DNA from: Methylomonas subterranea
Lineage (GTDB): Bacteria > Pseudomonadota > Gammaproteobacteria > Methylococcales > Methylomonadaceae
Assembly (NCBI RefSeq): GCF_024505185.1
Contig: NZ_JANIBJ010000006.1
Span: 1 to 64,000 of the forward strand
Direction of reading: 5' to 3'
DNA length: 64,000 bases
The position numbers and the translations under genes are program-made. The number at the start of each line of letters is the position of its first letter. Positions within the stretch are counted from its first letter, which is position 1. Shown in pieces: positions 1 to 9,695 of this stretch. Below the pieces are notes generated by a model that had not been told where the DNA came from, did no database searches, and worked only from the letters and a program-made list of their open reading frames with translations.

Positions 1-128
1 TTAGCAACCAATACCTTTTCAAGACAAACCAAGACCTCACTGTTGATGCTACGCCGATGCAGTTCGGCAGCAGATTTCAATTGTTCATATAACGAGTCTG
101 GAATGTTTTTGATGGTCAAGGCGGGCAC
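1..128 (-). CDS. FitA/Arc-like ribbon-helix-helix antitoxin, 3' end outside window
   Basis: The visible 42 residues start at a GTG at 126-128, preceded by AGAGG at a normal distance. They read as a FitA-type antitoxin: a short beta strand (LTIKNIP), then DSLYEQLKSAAELHRRSINSE, which fits the ribbon-helix-helix DNA-binding fold of VapB/FitA proteins. The reading frame is still open at the window edge. Such antitoxins usually lie just upstream of a PIN-domain RNase toxin (FitB/VapC), which would be beyond base 1. Family assignment is from motif similarity; toxin presence is inference. Confidence 0.7.
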   Translation of the reverse strand, partial: MPALTIKNIPDSLYEQLKSAAELHRRSINSEVLVCLEKVLVA

Positions 129-343
129 AGTGTTACCTCTGAAAGCAAGTGTGGTTGCATTATGGTTGCTATTAACAACTTATGCAGCCAGCTGACTTTG
201 GTTACTACACACAGGGGTCGGGACAAGACCGCCATGATCCAGCCAGCCAAGCTTATTTCGCCCATGGCTCAATAAAGTACAATGTATCGCTTAGAAATTA
301 GTCAACATACACTTTATGCAAGCCACCGAGGTCGTTCAGCGCC

Positions 344-1633
344 ATGTTTTCAGTGATGGATGAAGCCTTTGCGGTGTTTGCCGGCCGGGTAATCAGCCGG
401 AATCAGTTGTGGGCGGATGTCGGGCGCTTAGCCGCCGTTTTGCCCGAGCGCGCCCATGTGTTCAATTTATGCGAAAACCGCTATTTGTTTTGCATCACGT
501 TGCTGGCCGCCGCCAGCCGGCAACAAGTGTGTCTGTTGCCGCCATCCCAGCAAGCCGCGACCATTCGGGAAATCCTGGTGGATTATCCCGACGCTTACAT
601 CGCCGGCAACCGTGACCCGGGTCTGGCGGACATCGATTGGTTTGAGGTGCCCGCGCCGGACGGTGCCCAACACAGCGGTCGGCCGCTGGAGATAGTTTGG
701 CCGTCCGCGCGCTTGATCGCATTTACCTCCGGCAGCAGCGGCAGGCCGCGGGCTTCCGAGCATAGCCTGGAAACACTGAGGATTTCGGCCGGCATGGCCG
801 TCGGCGCCCTGGGTTTGGGCGATCAGGTCCGCCTGATGATATCGACCACGCCGCCGCAACACATGTATGGACTGGAAACTTCGGTGTTTTGGCCCTTGTT
901 TTCCCGTCTGATTCTGTACGACCGGCGGCCCTTCTTCCCGGAAGACATCCGCGAAGCCGTCAACGATGCCGGCTGGCCGGCCGTATTGGTCACCACTCCC
1001 ACCCATTTGCGGCACCTGAGCGGGGGGGATTGGCACAATCTGAGCGGCGTCATTTCGGCTACCGATAACTTGTCCGATAAATTGGCGGGTGAAACCCGCG
1101 CCATTCTGGGGCAATCGCCGGTCGAAATATACGGTAGCACCGAAACGTTGTCGTTCGCGCACAGGCAGACATTACAGGACGGTTTATGGCGGCTTTATCC
1201 GGGCTGCCGGCTGCGGCGGGACGACCTGGGCCGGGTTTGCTTGCGGGCCGCGCACTTGCCGGAGTCGGTGGCATTGCCCGACAGGATCAACCTGGAGGGG
1301 CAAGATACTTTCGCCGTGTTGGGCAGGCAAGAGGATATGGTCAAGATAGGCGGAAAAAGGTCCTCGTTAAGCGAGCTGAATCGCCGCTTGCTGGACCTGG
1401 ACGGGGTGGAGGACGGGTTTTTCTATCAGCTCGCCGGCAACGACGGCGAAGACAGATTGGCCGTCGTGGTGGTGAGCAAGCTGGAAAAACAGCAAATCCG
1501 CGCCGGCTTGCAGCCCTATCTGGATGAAGTGTTTCTGCCCAGAAAAATCCATTTCGTTGCGAACATTCCCCGCAATCCGACCGGCAAGCTGACCAGACAG
1601 GCAAGGGATGCCCTGCTGGCCAAGCTGGTGTAA
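344..1633 (+). CDS. Stand-alone acyl/aryl-AMP ligase (ANL superfamily)
   Basis: This 429-residue protein has the adenylate-forming enzyme motifs in order. The phosphate loop is AFTSGSSGRPRA (about residue 127), the aromatic/ATP motif is YGSTET (about 265), a GRQEDMVKIGGKR hinge lies near 330, and a C-terminal NPTGKL supplies the catalytic lysine of the acyl-CoA or thioester step (about 414). It is shorter than typical acyl-CoA synthetases (500-550). This resembles the AMP-ligases of aryl-polyene and xanthomonadin clusters, but no acyl carrier protein, ketosynthase or dehydratase lies nearby. The substrate is unknown. The start at 344 lacks an obvious Shine-Dalgarno; the ATG at 356 is an alternative. 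It converges on prlC. Confidence 0.75.
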   Translation: MFSVMDEAFAVFAGRVISRNQLWADVGRLAAVLPERAHVFNLCENRYLFCITLLAAASRQQVCLLPPSQQAATIREILVDYPDAYIAGNRDPGLADIDWFEVPAPDGAQHSGRPLEIVWPSARLIAFTSGSSGRPRASEHSLETLRISAGMAVGALGLGDQVRLMISTTPPQHMYGLETSVFWPLFSRLILYDRRPFFPEDIREAVNDAGWPAVLVTTPTHLRHLSGGDWHNLSGVISATDNLSDKLAGETRAILGQSPVEIYGSTETLSFAHRQTLQDGLWRLYPGCRLRRDDLGRVCLRAAHLPESVALPDRINLEGQDTFAVLGRQEDMVKIGGKRSSLSELNRRLLDLDGVEDGFFYQLAGNDGEDRLAVVVVSKLEKQQIRAGLQPYLDEVFLPRKIHFVANIPRNPTGKLTRQARDALLAKLV

Positions 1634-1662
1634 GAGCCTGTCCGCAATGGACGATTCGACGC

Positions 1663-3702
1663 TCAGGCGGCAATGCCGTTGTGTCTCAACAAGGCATCGA
1701 TATTCGGCTCCCGGCCGCGAAAGTTTTTGAACAGGTTCATGGCTTGGTCGCTGCCACCCTGTTCCAGAATATGGTGTAAAAACGACTCGCCGGTGGCACG
1801 GTCGAAGATGCCTTTTTCCTCAAACAGCGAGAAGGCGTCGGCTGACAGAACTTCCGCCCATTTGTAGCTGTAATAGCCCGCCGCGTAGCCGCCGGCGAAA
1901 ATGTGCGAGAAGCTGTGGGCGAAACGGTTGAACGGCGGTACCTTGACGACGGCGACCTGATCTCGAATTTGTTGCAGGGTTTGATAAATTCGCCCGCCCT
2001 TGGCCGGGTCGTAGTGTTGGTGGATCTTGAAATCGAATAAGCTGAATTCCAATTGCCGGACCATCAGCATGCCGGCCTGAAAGTTTTTCGCCGCCAGCAT
2101 TTTGTCGAACAGGCTGTCCGGCAGTGCCGCGCCGGTTTGGAAATGGCCGGAGATCAGGGCCAGCGCCGGTTTTTCCCAACACCAGTTTTCCATGAACTGG
2201 CTGGGTAGTTCCACTGCGTCCCATTCCACGCCGTTAATGCCGGACACGCCGAGATGGTCGATCCGGGTCAACATGTGGTGCAAGCCGTGGCCGAATTCGT
2301 GGAACAGGGTTTGCACTTCGTCGTGGGTCAGCAAGGCGGGGGCGCTGCCGGCGGGCGGGGTGAAATTGCAGGTCAGGTAGGCAATCGGGGTTTGCAGGCC
2401 GGCGGCGGTTTTTTTGCGGCACACGCAATCGTCCATCCAGGCGCCGCCGCGTTTTTTGGCGCGGGCGTATAAGTCCAGATAAAAGCGGCCGCGCAATTGG
2501 CCGGCGGCGTCCAAAATTTGGTAGAAACGCACATCGGGATGCCAAGTGTCGAAGTCCTTGATTTCGCCGATTTGCAAACCGTAAAGTTTTTCCACGATGG
2601 CGAACAGGCCCGGAATCACCCGGTCGGCGGGGAAGTAGGTTTTCACTTCTTCCTGCGACAATTGATAAAAATGCTGGCGCATTTTTTCCGAGTAATAGCC
2701 GATGTCCCAGGCTTGCAGGTCTTGCAGGCCGTGTTCCGAAGCAGCGAATTCCTTCAGTTCGGCCAAGTCGCGGCGGGCTTGGCGCCAGGATTTGTCGGCC
2801 AGATCCTCCAGAAACTTCACCACGTCATCGGTGGATTCGGCCATTTTGGTGGCCAGGGAATATTCGGCGTAATTGTTGAAACCCAGCAGTTGGGCCTTTT
2901 CGTGGCGCAGGGCCAGGATCTGTTCCATGATGTCGGAATTATCCCAGCGGCCGGCGTGCGGGCCTTGGTCGGAGGCGCGGGTGCAGAAGGCTTCGTAATG
3001 TTCGCGGCGCAGGTCGCGATTGTCGGCGTATGTCATCACCGCCAGATAGGACGGAAATTGCAGGTTGATCAACCAGCCTTGCTTGCCGTCGGCTTCCGCC
3101 AGTTGTTTGGCTTGCACCAGTGCCGATTCGGGCAGGCCGGCCAAATCGTCGACATGAGTGAGGTGTTTGTGCCAGGCATTGGTGGCGTCCAGCAGGTTTT
3201 CTTCATATTGGCTGGCCAGCTTGGATAATTGCTGATTGATATCCTTGTAGCGGGCCTGTTTGTCGGTCGGCAAGTCGACACCGGACAAATGAAAATCGCG
3301 CAAGGCGTTGTTGACGATTTTTTGCTGGGCGCGGTCAAGGCCGGCAAAGTCCGCGCTGTCGCGGATGGCGCGGTAGGCTTGATAGAGGGCGCGGTTTTGC
3401 CCGACTTCGGTGGAGTATTCGCTGAGTTTGCCCAGGCAGGCGTTGTAGGCATCGCGCATGGCGTCGCTATTGACCACGGAATTCATGTGGCTGACCGGCG
3501 ACCAAGCCTTGTTCAGGCGGTCTTCGGCTTCGTCGATGGGGGCGATCAAATTATCCCAGCGATAGGGGCCGCCGGTTGCCAGTTGCTCGGCGATGGTTTG
3601 CCGGGCGGCATTGAGCAGGTGGTCGATGGCGGGCTCCACGTGTTCGGGCAGAATTTTGGAAAATTGCGGCAGTTCGGTGTTTTCTAACAAAGGATTGGTC
3701 AT
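1663..3702 (-). CDS. prlC: Oligopeptidase A (M3 metallopeptidase)
   Basis: At 679 residues it has the full length of PrlC/OpdA. The zinc-binding HEFGH lies at residues 468-472, with the third ligand glutamate about 26 residues on in ELPSQ (about 498). The N-terminal helical half is typical of thimet-family peptidases, and it starts with MTNPLLENTELPQF. It is a cytoplasmic enzyme that degrades short peptides, including cleaved signal peptides. It is transcribed away from the HDOD genes' side with an 85-base gap, so it may be the last gene of that minus-strand run or have its own promoter. Nothing is missing from the active site. Confidence 0.95.
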   Translation of the reverse strand: MTNPLLENTELPQFSKILPEHVEPAIDHLLNAARQTIAEQLATGGPYRWDNLIAPIDEAEDRLNKAWSPVSHMNSVVNSDAMRDAYNACLGKLSEYSTEVGQNRALYQAYRAIRDSADFAGLDRAQQKIVNNALRDFHLSGVDLPTDKQARYKDINQQLSKLASQYEENLLDATNAWHKHLTHVDDLAGLPESALVQAKQLAEADGKQGWLINLQFPSYLAVMTYADNRDLRREHYEAFCTRASDQGPHAGRWDNSDIMEQILALRHEKAQLLGFNNYAEYSLATKMAESTDDVVKFLEDLADKSWRQARRDLAELKEFAASEHGLQDLQAWDIGYYSEKMRQHFYQLSQEEVKTYFPADRVIPGLFAIVEKLYGLQIGEIKDFDTWHPDVRFYQILDAAGQLRGRFYLDLYARAKKRGGAWMDDCVCRKKTAAGLQTPIAYLTCNFTPPAGSAPALLTHDEVQTLFHEFGHGLHHMLTRIDHLGVSGINGVEWDAVELPSQFMENWCWEKPALALISGHFQTGAALPDSLFDKMLAAKNFQAGMLMVRQLEFSLFDFKIHQHYDPAKGGRIYQTLQQIRDQVAVVKVPPFNRFAHSFSHIFAGGYAAGYYSYKWAEVLSADAFSLFEEKGIFDRATGESFLHHILEQGGSDQAMNLFKNFRGREPNIDALLRHNGIAA

Positions 3703-3787
3703 GGCGGTTGGTGGCGTATTGTGCTGATAAATGTTGTTTTCGGTTGGCGGCGGATGAATGGGTTTGATTCGGTCGGTTTTTATGACG

Positions 3788-5083
3788 TCAGGTTCTGAAA
3801 AAACTCAGGGCTTCGGCGATTTGTTGCTTGGCTTCCTGCAAGGCTTGCAAAGACATGTCCGGCGTCAGGGTTTTTTCGCCGAATTTGACAAACGCCGGCA
3901 AGGTGTTCAGCGGCGGCAGTTTTTGGGTTTGCCGGTTGCCGAGTTGAGCATGAAAGCGGGCCAGCAGAACGATGTCGCTCATTTGCAGTTCCGGGGCGGC
4001 GTCGTAATACCAGTTGCCGGATTGGCTGGGAATTTTTAACAGACTGTCGGGGAAATGCCATTTTTTCAAAATGAATTCGCCTACCACGTCTTGCAGGGCT
4101 TCGATGGTTTTATCCAGTTCCTGTTCGGTATAAGCCACATTGTCGACGCTTTCGGCGAACGTGATGATGGGCAATGCGCCGATATTTTGCGTGAGACCCG
4201 CCAGCAGCGCTTCGTCTGGATTGATTTTCCTAGCCATGCCGGCCAGCGTATAGCTGAGACTGGCTATCTGTATGCTTTGCCGCCAGAGCTGTTGCACGCG
4301 GTTGTTGAGCAGTTTGTTATGACTGCGAAACAGGTTGTGCAGGCTGATGCTGGTGACCAGATTTTGCGTGGTTTTCAGCCCCAGACGATTGATGGCGTCG
4401 TGGCATTTGGAAATGGGGTTGACGGTGCGGTAAAGCGGGCTGTTGGCGACTTGTATCAGTTTGGAGGCGATGACCGGGTCGAGGTTGATGATTTTGACCG
4501 CATCGGCAATGCTGATGTCTTTTTGCAGGGCGCTGCGCAAGCGGAACGCCACATCGGGCAAGCTGGGCAAGCGCAGCTGGTCGCGGCGGAATGCCGCGCA
4601 AAAGGCATGGAAGAAATCGCTGTCGGCCAACCCCGGCGCCACGGATGCGGCATTATCCAGCGGGCTTTTGCCAAGGACCGCCTTGGCGCCATGCTGCAAA
4701 GCCGAGAGCGGTAAATAGGCTATGCGGGTGGCGGATTTGGCGATGGCGCTGAATTGGTGGTCGGTACTTGAAGACAAGGGGTGGTAGGCGGTAAAGGTAG
4801 CTTCCTCGACGGTATGGCCGCTACCGTTTGCCGCTTCCAGGAACACCGTGCCGGAATAAAGGTACATCAGGGAGTCGGCGTTTTCTCCCCGGTTAAAGAT
4901 AATCTGGCCTGGCGTGAAATTTTCCAATGAAACATCAAGGGCTTGCAATTCCTCGGCGGGGAGCGCGCCCACCGGCACCAGTTTCTGTAAAAACGCCAAC
5001 GGCAGGGTCGCCGCGGCAGCGCGCCTGGGATGAGGGCTGGCGGCGGGCTGTTCGGCGTCTTTTTTTAGAAATTTCCAAAACAT
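3788..5083 (-). CDS. Cyclic-nucleotide-like domain plus HDOD signalling protein (second of a tandem pair)
   Basis: The N-terminal third resembles a cNMP-binding (cupin-like) sensor: 'FTPGQIIFNRGENADSLMYL' is followed by a degraded ligand pocket. Residues from about 180 form an HDOD domain ('LPSLPDVAFRLRSALQK', then 'INLDPVIASKLIQVANSPLYR'). HDOD domains are catalytically silent HD relatives used in signalling and motility control. The frame is open upstream to 5137. I chose ATG 5083 because it begins MFWKFLKK four bases after the stop of the upstream gene, whereas earlier starts overlap that gene by 50 bases. It is clearly a diverged duplicate of its neighbour. The ligand is unknown. Confidence 0.75.
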   Translation of the reverse strand: MFWKFLKKDAEQPAASPHPRRAAAATLPLAFLQKLVPVGALPAEELQALDVSLENFTPGQIIFNRGENADSLMYLYSGTVFLEAANGSGHTVEEATFTAYHPLSSSTDHQFSAIAKSATRIAYLPLSALQHGAKAVLGKSPLDNAASVAPGLADSDFFHAFCAAFRRDQLRLPSLPDVAFRLRSALQKDISIADAVKIINLDPVIASKLIQVANSPLYRTVNPISKCHDAINRLGLKTTQNLVTSISLHNLFRSHNKLLNNRVQQLWRQSIQIASLSYTLAGMARKINPDEALLAGLTQNIGALPIITFAESVDNVAYTEQELDKTIEALQDVVGEFILKKWHFPDSLLKIPSQSGNWYYDAAPELQMSDIVLLARFHAQLGNRQTQKLPPLNTLPAFVKFGEKTLTPDMSLQALQEAKQQIAEALSFFRT

Positions 5084-5087
5084 AAAT

Positions 5088-6359
5088 CTAGCTGTTGAAA
5101 ATCGCCAGGGCTTCATGAATTTTGTGTTTGGCGTCATGAAGGATGGACAGGGTGTTTTCGGGCGATAGGGCTATTCCCTTGAGTTTGCTGGCGGCGGGAA
5201 TGGCCGTGATGGCGGGTAACTCGGAGTTGTTTTTGTTGCCGATCAGCGCGTGCAGCCTTGAAAGCACCACAACGTCGGTCAGAGAAAATTCTTCGCCGAG
5301 ATTTTCATACCAATTGCGGGAATTCAAGGCGACATCGACAAATTCGTCGGCAAACTGCCATTCCCTCAGCACGGTGGCGCTTAGCGGGGCGACCACCAAC
5401 GGTAGGGCCTGTTCGATTTCGCTTTCGATAATGAATTCGTCGGGCAGGTTGGCAACAAAATTTAAAAACGGGATGCTGCCGATGTCGCAAACCAGTCCCG
5501 CCAGCAAGGCATCTTCCGGCTTGGCCTGCTGGCTGGACGCGGCCAACACGTGACACAGCGCGGATAAATACAGACTTTGTTTCCAGAGTGTTTCCAGGCG
5601 CTGTTTGATGGAGTGGGATTTGCTTTTAAAAATCTGCTTGAGGCTGAGCGCGATGACCAGATTACGGGTGGCGGTAAGGCCGATACGGTTGACGGCTTCC
5701 AGACAGTTTTTGGCCGGCACCACGGTCAGGTACAGCGGACAATTGGCCACTTCGATCAATTTTGCCGAAATGACCGGGTCGAGTTGGATGATGTTGACTG
5801 CGACGTCCAGGTTGACGTCTTTCTGGATCGCCTTGCGCAATTTGATGGCGACTTCGGGCAAGGATGGAATGTCCAGTTCATGATTTTGAAAATGATCCGC
5901 AAACAAGGCCAGCAGCCGATTGTCGCGCAGATTTTCCGGGATCTCCAGCGCCCTGTGTTGGAAGCGGTTGCGGGTGGACATGATTTTCAGAGAGACCCGC
6001 AGTATGCCGATATCGGATTGCGCCACGGCGGTCGTGGTGTGTTTGCTGCCGCTGCAAATCGGGAACTTGGCTTGGGCGCTGCCGGCTTCTATGTTATAGC
6101 TACGGCCGTTTTGATCGGTAAGCTGGATGCTGCCGAAAATCAGATAAATCGCGCAATCCGCCTGACTGTTGACAGTGAATAAGGTGGTGCCGCCGTCGAT
6201 CAATTCGACATGGGTTTCCGACGCGAAGCTTTGGCGTATTTCTTCGCTGAGATTCCTGATGGGAAATAGCTGCTCCAGAATATCCGGGGTGACTTTCTGG
6301 CCGAAGCGCGCTTGCTTTGCCGAACTCAGTTTGTCGAAAAAACCTTTTATTGAAGCCAT
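5088..6359 (-). CDS. Cyclic-nucleotide-like domain plus HDOD signalling protein (first of a tandem pair)
   Basis: This 423-residue protein has the same architecture as the gene after it. A cNMP-like sensor region (about residues 35-130) is followed by an HDOD domain with 'LPSLPEVAIKLRKAIQK' and 'LDPVISAKLIEVANCPLY' (about 165-360). The glycine-glutamate-arginine set that binds cAMP in CRP is not recognisable, so ligand binding is doubtful. It is probably co-transcribed with the downstream paralogue. There are no membrane segments, so both are cytoplasmic. The first two domains are recognised from conserved patterns; the role in a regulatory pathway is inference. Confidence 0.75.
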   Translation of the reverse strand: MASIKGFFDKLSSAKQARFGQKVTPDILEQLFPIRNLSEEIRQSFASETHVELIDGGTTLFTVNSQADCAIYLIFGSIQLTDQNGRSYNIEAGSAQAKFPICSGSKHTTTAVAQSDIGILRVSLKIMSTRNRFQHRALEIPENLRDNRLLALFADHFQNHELDIPSLPEVAIKLRKAIQKDVNLDVAVNIIQLDPVISAKLIEVANCPLYLTVVPAKNCLEAVNRIGLTATRNLVIALSLKQIFKSKSHSIKQRLETLWKQSLYLSALCHVLAASSQQAKPEDALLAGLVCDIGSIPFLNFVANLPDEFIIESEIEQALPLVVAPLSATVLREWQFADEFVDVALNSRNWYENLGEEFSLTDVVVLSRLHALIGNKNNSELPAITAIPAASKLKGIALSPENTLSILHDAKHKIHEALAIFNS

Positions 6360-6437
6360 ATCATTCCAAGGGATAGTGCGTGTATTTTGCTTGGAAGCAT
6401 AGTCGATTTTGTTTGCACTACACGCATGGGGCTATGG

Positions 6438-7289
6438 TTAGCTGAACGAATTCGGGATTTGCCGTTCGCGGTTCAGCAACGCTATGACCGGAGCGGTATC
6501 GGGACGAATGCCGCGCCAAAGGGCGAAGGCTTCCGCGGCCTGCTCCACCAGCATGCCCAGTCCGTCCAGGCTTTTGCGGGCATGCCGGGCCATGCCCCAC
6601 CGCACAAACGTGGTCGCTTGGTTGCCGTAGGCCAGATCGTAACAACAACCGCTTGCCGCCAATAAATCGTCGGTTAGCGGAGGCAGTTGGCCGCCCAGGC
6701 TGGCGGAGGTGGCGTTGACGATCAAATCGAATTGCCGCCCGGCCAAGCCGGCGTAATCGCAGCAGGAAAGTTTGGCATCGGCGAATTCGTTGACTATGGT
6801 TTCCGCTTTTTCCAAGGTACGGTTGGCGATGGCGATACAGGCGGGGTGCTGCTCCAGCAGCGGCGCCAAAATACCGCGAGTGGCGCCGCCCGCGCCCAGG
6901 ATCAGGATACGGCTGTCCAATAAGTTTATGCCGTGGTTGAGGGTTAAATCGTTCAGCAAGCCGATGCCGTCGGTGTTGTCGCCCCATATGCCGCCGTCCG
7001 CTTGCAGGGCCAGGGTGTTGACGGCCTTGCTTTTCCGGGCCCGCTCGCTAAGCCGGCCGGCGTATTGCCAAGCCAACTCCTTCAGCGGTACCGTGCAATT
7101 CAGGCCCTTGCCGCCGTCGGCGAAAAAGGCGTCGGCGGCGGCTTTGAAGGCGTCGGCAGCCACGTCTTGCGCGGCATAGTAGATTCGTTGCCGGGTTTGT
7201 TCGGCAAACAAGCCGTGAATCCGCGGCGATTTGCTGTGGCTGATTGGGTGGCCGAAAACAGCGTAGTGCTCAGTCTTCGTTATTGTCAC
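6438..7289 (-). CDS. aroE: Shikimate dehydrogenase
   Basis: The 283-residue enzyme catalyses NADPH-dependent reduction of 3-dehydroshikimate in aromatic amino acid synthesis. Visible features are the shikimate-binding GHPISHSKSP at the N-terminus, the catalytic lysine in CTVPLKELA (about residue 68), NTDGIG with the catalytic aspartate, the nucleotide-binding GAGGATRG (about 131) and the C-terminal GLGMLVEQA. Its start overlaps the end of the preceding membrane-protein gene by 20 bases, which indicates translational coupling in one minus-strand transcript. Confidence 0.95.
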   Translation of the reverse strand: MTITKTEHYAVFGHPISHSKSPRIHGLFAEQTRQRIYYAAQDVAADAFKAAADAFFADGGKGLNCTVPLKELAWQYAGRLSERARKSKAVNTLALQADGGIWGDNTDGIGLLNDLTLNHGINLLDSRILILGAGGATRGILAPLLEQHPACIAIANRTLEKAETIVNEFADAKLSCCDYAGLAGRQFDLIVNATSASLGGQLPPLTDDLLAASGCCYDLAYGNQATTFVRWGMARHARKSLDGLGMLVEQAAEAFALWRGIRPDTAPVIALLNRERQIPNSFS

Positions 7290-7830
7290 GGTATTTGATG
7301 ACCCATTTTTTCCAGAGAAATGTCCCGATGATCACGGCAACGCCCAGTCCGCCGCAGGCCCAGATGAAGGCTTCGACATAGGCGATGATGATGGCGCTGC
7401 CCGCCAGATAAAAACCTATCAGGGTGAATTGCCAGCCGATACGCTTGCCGTCCAGCATGGTCGCCATGGCCAGCAACAGCAAAATGACCAAACTGGCGCT
7501 GGTTTCGGTGAGCTGCCCGGATTTTTGTACCAAAAAAGCGGCGACAACGATCAATAATGTCAGCAGCCAATGCGAAGCCTGTTCCTTGACGATGTCGCCG
7601 AATTCTATCTCGCTACGTTTCGATTGCAGCCAGGAGACGAAAATCGATAACACACCGAACACCAGCACCATGATCAGCCAGTAGCCGTAGCCGTCGTGGC
7701 GGGAAAAGTCCGTAACGACCATGCCCAGCAGCGATAGCAGCAACATGATGATGAATATGGCTTGCTCCAGGCCGAAATGGCGCGGATGAATGAGTTCTTC
7801 CAAATCATCCGCTTCTTCTTGCATGTTCAT
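7270..7830 (-). CDS. Uncharacterised inner-membrane protein, about five TM segments
   Basis: The 186-residue protein has a charged acidic N-terminus (EEADDLEEL), then five to six hydrophobic segments beginning at about residues 25, 50, 87, 110, 138 and 155. It ends in a basic-acidic tail (KYRDNNED). I do not recognise a family. It sits between hemB (22-base gap) and aroE (overlap), so it is probably part of a hemB-membrane protein-aroE transcript. The context gives no functional hint beyond co-expression. Confidence 0.7.
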   Translation of the reverse strand: MNMQEEADDLEELIHPRHFGLEQAIFIIMLLLSLLGMVVTDFSRHDGYGYWLIMVLVFGVLSIFVSWLQSKRSEIEFGDIVKEQASHWLLTLLIVVAAFLVQKSGQLTETSASLVILLLLAMATMLDGKRIGWQFTLIGFYLAGSAIIIAYVEAFIWACGGLGVAVIIGTFLWKKWVIKYRDNNED

Positions 7831-7851
7831 GATTTCTCCCCCAGTGAAATA

Positions 7852-8928
<1,077 letters not shown>

Positions 8929-9011
8929 CTAAGAATTATTGTAACAGTGTATCGATCTTGAGCGTTCCGATTTCAGCCGACGATACCTTATATGTAGCGG
9001 TTAAAACAATC

Positions 9012-9653
9012 ATGAGACATTATTTGAAAATTTTATTAATTGCGATGCTGGGGTTTTTGGCAAATGCCGGAGTGGCGACGAATGCCGTTGCCGCCGATTT
9101 GTCCGAGCCGCAAAAAGTCATCGAAGATGCGTCCAGCCAATTAAAAGCGCGCATGCAGGATCCCGGTTTCACCAAGGATTTTCGTAAGATTACCGAGTTT
9201 GTGCATTCGGTGATTTATCCGCGGGCGGATTTCGATCTGATTTCATCGCTGGTATTGGGCAAGCTGTGGAAAGATGCCTCGGCCTCTGAAAAAGAAGCCT
9301 TCAAGAAGGAATTTCAAACCTTGTTGATCAGGACTTATTCCAGGGCGTTTGTGGAGTTCAAGGAATGGTCGGTCAGATTTTTGCCGCTTAACCCGGACGA
9401 GGACGAACGCAAAGTCATGGTCAAAACCGAGATATTGCAACCCGGCTTACAACCGATTGCGGTGAACTACCGCATGCTGTTCAAACAGGGTGAATGGAAG
9501 GTATACGACATTCTGATTGAAGGCGTCAGCTTGGTGACCAACTACCGGACCAGTTTCAAAAATGAAGTCGAGCGTACCGGTTCCTTGCGGGAAGTCATCA
9601 ACCAGTTGGCCAAACGCAACACCGAAGCGCTTTCAGCGCAAAATCATTCCTAA
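9012..9653 (+). CDS. Secreted MlaC/Ttg2D-family phospholipid-binding protein (HpnM-like)
   Basis: I start it at ATG 9012, giving a 213-residue protein that opens with a signal peptide (MRHYLKILLIAMLGFL, cleavage near AVAADL). Frames open further upstream would put 39 unrelated residues before the signal. The body matches the MlaC/toluene-tolerance fold: 'VIEDASSQLKARM' near the start and 'YDILIEGVSLVTNYRTSF' near the end. MlaC carries phospholipids across the periplasm. The rest of the mla operon is absent here, so it could also be an HpnM-type hopanoid-associated copy. It is followed by hairpins and cmoA. Confidence 0.8.
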   Translation: MRHYLKILLIAMLGFLANAGVATNAVAADLSEPQKVIEDASSQLKARMQDPGFTKDFRKITEFVHSVIYPRADFDLISSLVLGKLWKDASASEKEAFKKEFQTLLIRTYSRAFVEFKEWSVRFLPLNPDEDERKVMVKTEILQPGLQPIAVNYRMLFKQGEWKVYDILIEGVSLVTNYRTSFKNEVERTGSLREVINQLAKRNTEALSAQNHS

Positions 9654-9661
9654 GCTCTTTT

Positions 9662-9695
9662 ACTCCCCGGAGTTATCTTCGGGGAGTATTTCCCC
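9662..9695 (+). promoter_or_regulatory. Two mutually exclusive hairpins over the cmoA ribosome-binding site
   Basis: ACTCCCCG (9662-9669) pairs perfectly with CGGGGAGT (9680-9687). The GGGGA of that right arm (9681-9685) can instead pair with TCCCC (9691-9695). The shared GGGGAG is the only Shine-Dalgarno candidate for cmoA at 9696. The first hairpin could also act as a weak terminator for the MlaC-like gene, but no T-run follows. The structure is seen in the sequence; a control function is inference. Confidence 0.45.

Noticed and set aside
2497-3228. Long open frame on the opposite strand of prlC
   Set aside because: The prlC frame gives a complete peptidase with its HEFGH site; the antisense frame has no recognisable domain and typical shadow composition. 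The same applies to the opposite-strand frames over aceE, aceF, metH and the RND gene.
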